Assembly: GCF_963678835.1 (NCBI RefSeq)
Contig: NZ_OY787470.1
Coordinates: 682,001 to 746,000, forward strand
DNA from: an uncultured Desulfuromonas sp.
Lineage (GTDB): Bacteria > Desulfobacterota > Desulfuromonadia > Desulfuromonadales > Desulfuromonadaceae
Direction: 5' to 3'
Length of the DNA: 64,000 bases
This document shows, piece after piece, positions 62,376 through 64,000 of this stretch; position 1 is the stretch's first letter; the number at the start of each line of letters is the position of its first letter. Made by a program: the position numbers and the translations under genes. Below the pieces are notes generated by a model that was given only the letters and a program-made list of their open reading frames with translations, searched no databases and was not told the origin of the DNA.

Positions 62376-63431
62376 TTATTTCTCCGTCAGCAGGGAAATC
62401 ACTTGGCTCGCGATGCGGTCAAGCGGAAACAGCTTTTCAGCGCCGCCTTTTTCATACGCGACCTTGGGCATGCCGAAGACAACCGAAGATGCTTCGTCCT
62501 GGGCAAGATTGCGTGCCCCGGCATTTTTCATAGCCAGCATTCCCTCCGCGCCGTCTGAACCCATGCCGGTAAGCATGACGCCGACCGCATTACGACCAAC
62601 GTGTTTGGCAACGGAATGCATCATCACGTCGACGGACGGACAATGGCCGCTGACTTTTTCTCCGGGCGCGCAGCGGACCTGATAAATGCCCCCGGAGCGG
62701 ACAACTTCCATCTGTAAAGCGCCAGGGGCAACCAGGATGCGTCCCGGTCGAATGCGATCACCGTTTTCGGCTTCCTTAACTTCCATGGCGCACAGTTGGT
62801 TCAGGCGCTCAGAAAACATTTTGGTAAAGCCGGGTGGCATATGTTGAACAATGACCACACCGGGCATGGTGGCTGGAAACTGCGTGACCACTTTTTTAAT
62901 CGCCTCGGTTCCGCCGGTGGAAGCACCGATGGCGACAACCTTGTCGGTTGACTCGGCCAATGCTTTTGATGCTCCGTTGGCGACAGCAGCGCGTTTTTCA
63001 ACGCGCTTTCCTTTCCAGTGCGCCACATTGGCCGTGGAGGCGATTTTGACTTTGGCACGCAGCTCCATGAGCATAGCATTGAGCCCCTGAGCCACATTGG
63101 TTGTCGGCTTGGTGACGAAATCAACCGCACCCGCTTCCAGTGCCTCCATGGTGATCTGCTTGCCTTTTTGGGTGAGAGAACTGACCATCACCACTGGCAG
63201 CGGATATTGCGGCATCAGTTTACGCAGAAACTCAACCCCGTCCATGCGCGGCATTTCCACGTCCAATGTCAGAACGTCGGGTTTGAGTTGAACAATTTTA
63301 TCGCGAGCCATGTAGGGGTCGGCCGCAGAACCGACAACCTCAATCCCCGGGTCCATGGCCAGGCCGTTGGAGAGGATCTGCCGTACCAGAGCGGAGTCAT
63401 CAACAACGAGTACACGTACCGGTTTTGCCAT
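62376..63431 (-). CDS. cheB: Chemotaxis protein-glutamate methylesterase CheB
   Basis: 351 aa. The N-terminal receiver (RVLVVDDSALVRQILSNGL, acceptor Asp in VLTLDVEMPRMDG) is joined to the esterase domain, with the catalytic triad visible as Ser in AIGASTGGTEA, His in VVIVQHMPPGFT and Asp in TGMGSDGAEGM. It removes methyl groups from chemoreceptors when phosphorylated. The ATG overlaps the cheR stop by 1 bp, and AAAGGA lies 8 nt upstream. Confidence 0.95.
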   Translation of the reverse strand: MAKPVRVLVVDDSALVRQILSNGLAMDPGIEVVGSAADPYMARDKIVQLKPDVLTLDVEMPRMDGVEFLRKLMPQYPLPVVMVSSLTQKGKQITMEALEAGAVDFVTKPTTNVAQGLNAMLMELRAKVKIASTANVAHWKGKRVEKRAAVANGASKALAESTDKVVAIGASTGGTEAIKKVVTQFPATMPGVVIVQHMPPGFTKMFSERLNQLCAMEVKEAENGDRIRPGRILVAPGALQMEVVRSGGIYQVRCAPGEKVSGHCPSVDVMMHSVAKHVGRNAVGVMLTGMGSDGAEGMLAMKNAGARNLAQDEASSVVFGMPKVAYEKGGAEKLFPLDRIASQVISLLTEK

Positions 63432-64000
63432 CACAAAGTTCCTTTTTGGTAAGCCGCAGGCATGATGTATCTGAACAGCTGGCTGTCTCGACCGAGAGTT
63501 TCAGAGTGGCCGATGAAGAAATATCCTTCCGGCTCCATGCTGCGATGAAAGCGTTGTACTAACGCGTTGCGTGTTTGCTGGTCAAAATAAATCATGACGT
63601 TACGACAAAAAATAATCTGAAACGGCTTTTTGAACGGAAACGTCGTATTCATCAGGTTGAAACGGCGAAACGTCACCTCTTTGCGCACTTTGTCAACAAC
63701 CTGCATCCGTCCGTCAGGCAGTCGGTTGAAGTACTTCTGCAGGTTTTTCGGCAGGGATGCGACTTTGTCGGCACCGTAAATTCCCTGGGTGGCTGTCGCC
63801 AAGACGCGCTCAGAGATGTCGGTGGCAAGGATACCGGCATCCCAGTTGCCGTACTGTGAGCCGAGATATTCATGCATCAGCATGACCAGGGTGTAGGCTT
63901 CCTCACCGCTGGAACAGCCTGCGCACCAGACGCGTAAATCTTTGCGTTTTTGTTGCTGGAGCATTTGGCAGACCATCGGCAAGGCTGTTTTTGAAAAAAA
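63431..64000 (-). CDS. cheR: Chemotaxis protein methyltransferase CheR (5' end beyond the window)
   Basis: The C-terminal 189 residues are present and the frame continues past the window edge. Seen: RVWCAGCSSGEEAYTLVMLM (SAM-binding motif I), ILATDISERVLATATQGIY, VTFRRFNLMN, IIFCRNVMIYFDQQTRNALV and GYFFIGHSETL. These are the standard CheR motifs. It methylates receptor glutamates. It is the first visible gene of the operon, overlapping cheB by 1 bp. Confidence 0.93.
   Translation of the reverse strand, partial: FFSKTALPMVCQMLQQQKRKDLRVWCAGCSSGEEAYTLVMLMHEYLGSQYGNWDAGILATDISERVLATATQGIYGADKVASLPKNLQKYFNRLPDGRMQVVDKVRKEVTFRRFNLMNTTFPFKKPFQIIFCRNVMIYFDQQTRNALVQRFHRSMEPEGYFFIGHSETLGRDSQLFRYIMPAAYQKGTL

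Overview
The window looks like chromosome of an anaerobic, motile, probably marine deltaproteobacterium of the Desulfuromonas/Pelobacter type. This is an inference from gene content. The main clues are an anaerobic (cbi-type) cobalamin pathway with a BzaF-like 5-hydroxybenzimidazole synthase, an exported CbiK-type cobaltochelatase, an NhaD Na+/H+ antiporter, a CheX-rich chemotaxis operon, and many dispersed REP-like repeats. No rRNA or other decisive marker is present.

Layout. 0.4-3.2 kb: a SAM methyltransferase, two small proteins of unknown function and a lipoprotein cytochrome c. 3.4-3.9 kb: an IS110 transposase remnant. 3.9-7.9 kb (minus strand): a four-gene operon of outer-membrane porin, Tat-exported binding protein, NapH-like polyferredoxin and NifB-like radical SAM enzyme. 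8.4-17.2 kb: a mosaic of an intact IS630-family element, IS256 and RAYT transposase remnants, REP/MITE repeats, an EAL protein, a DUF1847-like protein and small orphan proteins. 17.3-22.8 kb (plus strand): a 274-aa protein of unknown function followed by a 1517-aa CHAT protease-STAND NTPase-TPR protein whose 12 TPR units are almost identical in DNA. This pair is the best candidate for an undescribed (defence or cell-death type) system.

23.0-50.3 kb (all minus strand): a 27-kb adenosylcobalamin cluster. Reading from its promoter side: cobalamin riboswitch and terminator, cobC (phosphatase), cobU, cobT, bzaF, [repeats], cobS, cobD-cbiP fusion, cbiB, cbiC, [repeats], cbiK, Gate-domain membrane protein, [repeats], cbiL paralogue, cbiD, cbiE, cbiL, [repeats], small zinc-finger protein, cbiF, cbiG, cbiH, cbiJ, SUMT-CobO fusion, cbiA. 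Together these cover corrin ring methylation and contraction, cobalt insertion, amidation, adenosylation, lower-ligand synthesis and loop assembly. CbiT is the one standard step I could not find. Nearly every gap between sub-operons carries a block of a large repeat family or a MITE.

51-55 kb (plus strand): a small exported protein, nhaD, a DUF4395-like membrane protein and a Ste24-type M48 protease. A tRNA-Arg(CCG) follows on the minus strand. 55.3-64 kb (minus strand): cheR (cut by the window end), cheB, cheD, an HDOD protein, two single-domain response regulators, three CheX-like proteins, a double-CheC/receiver protein and a sigma-54 activator. No CheA or CheW is in view.
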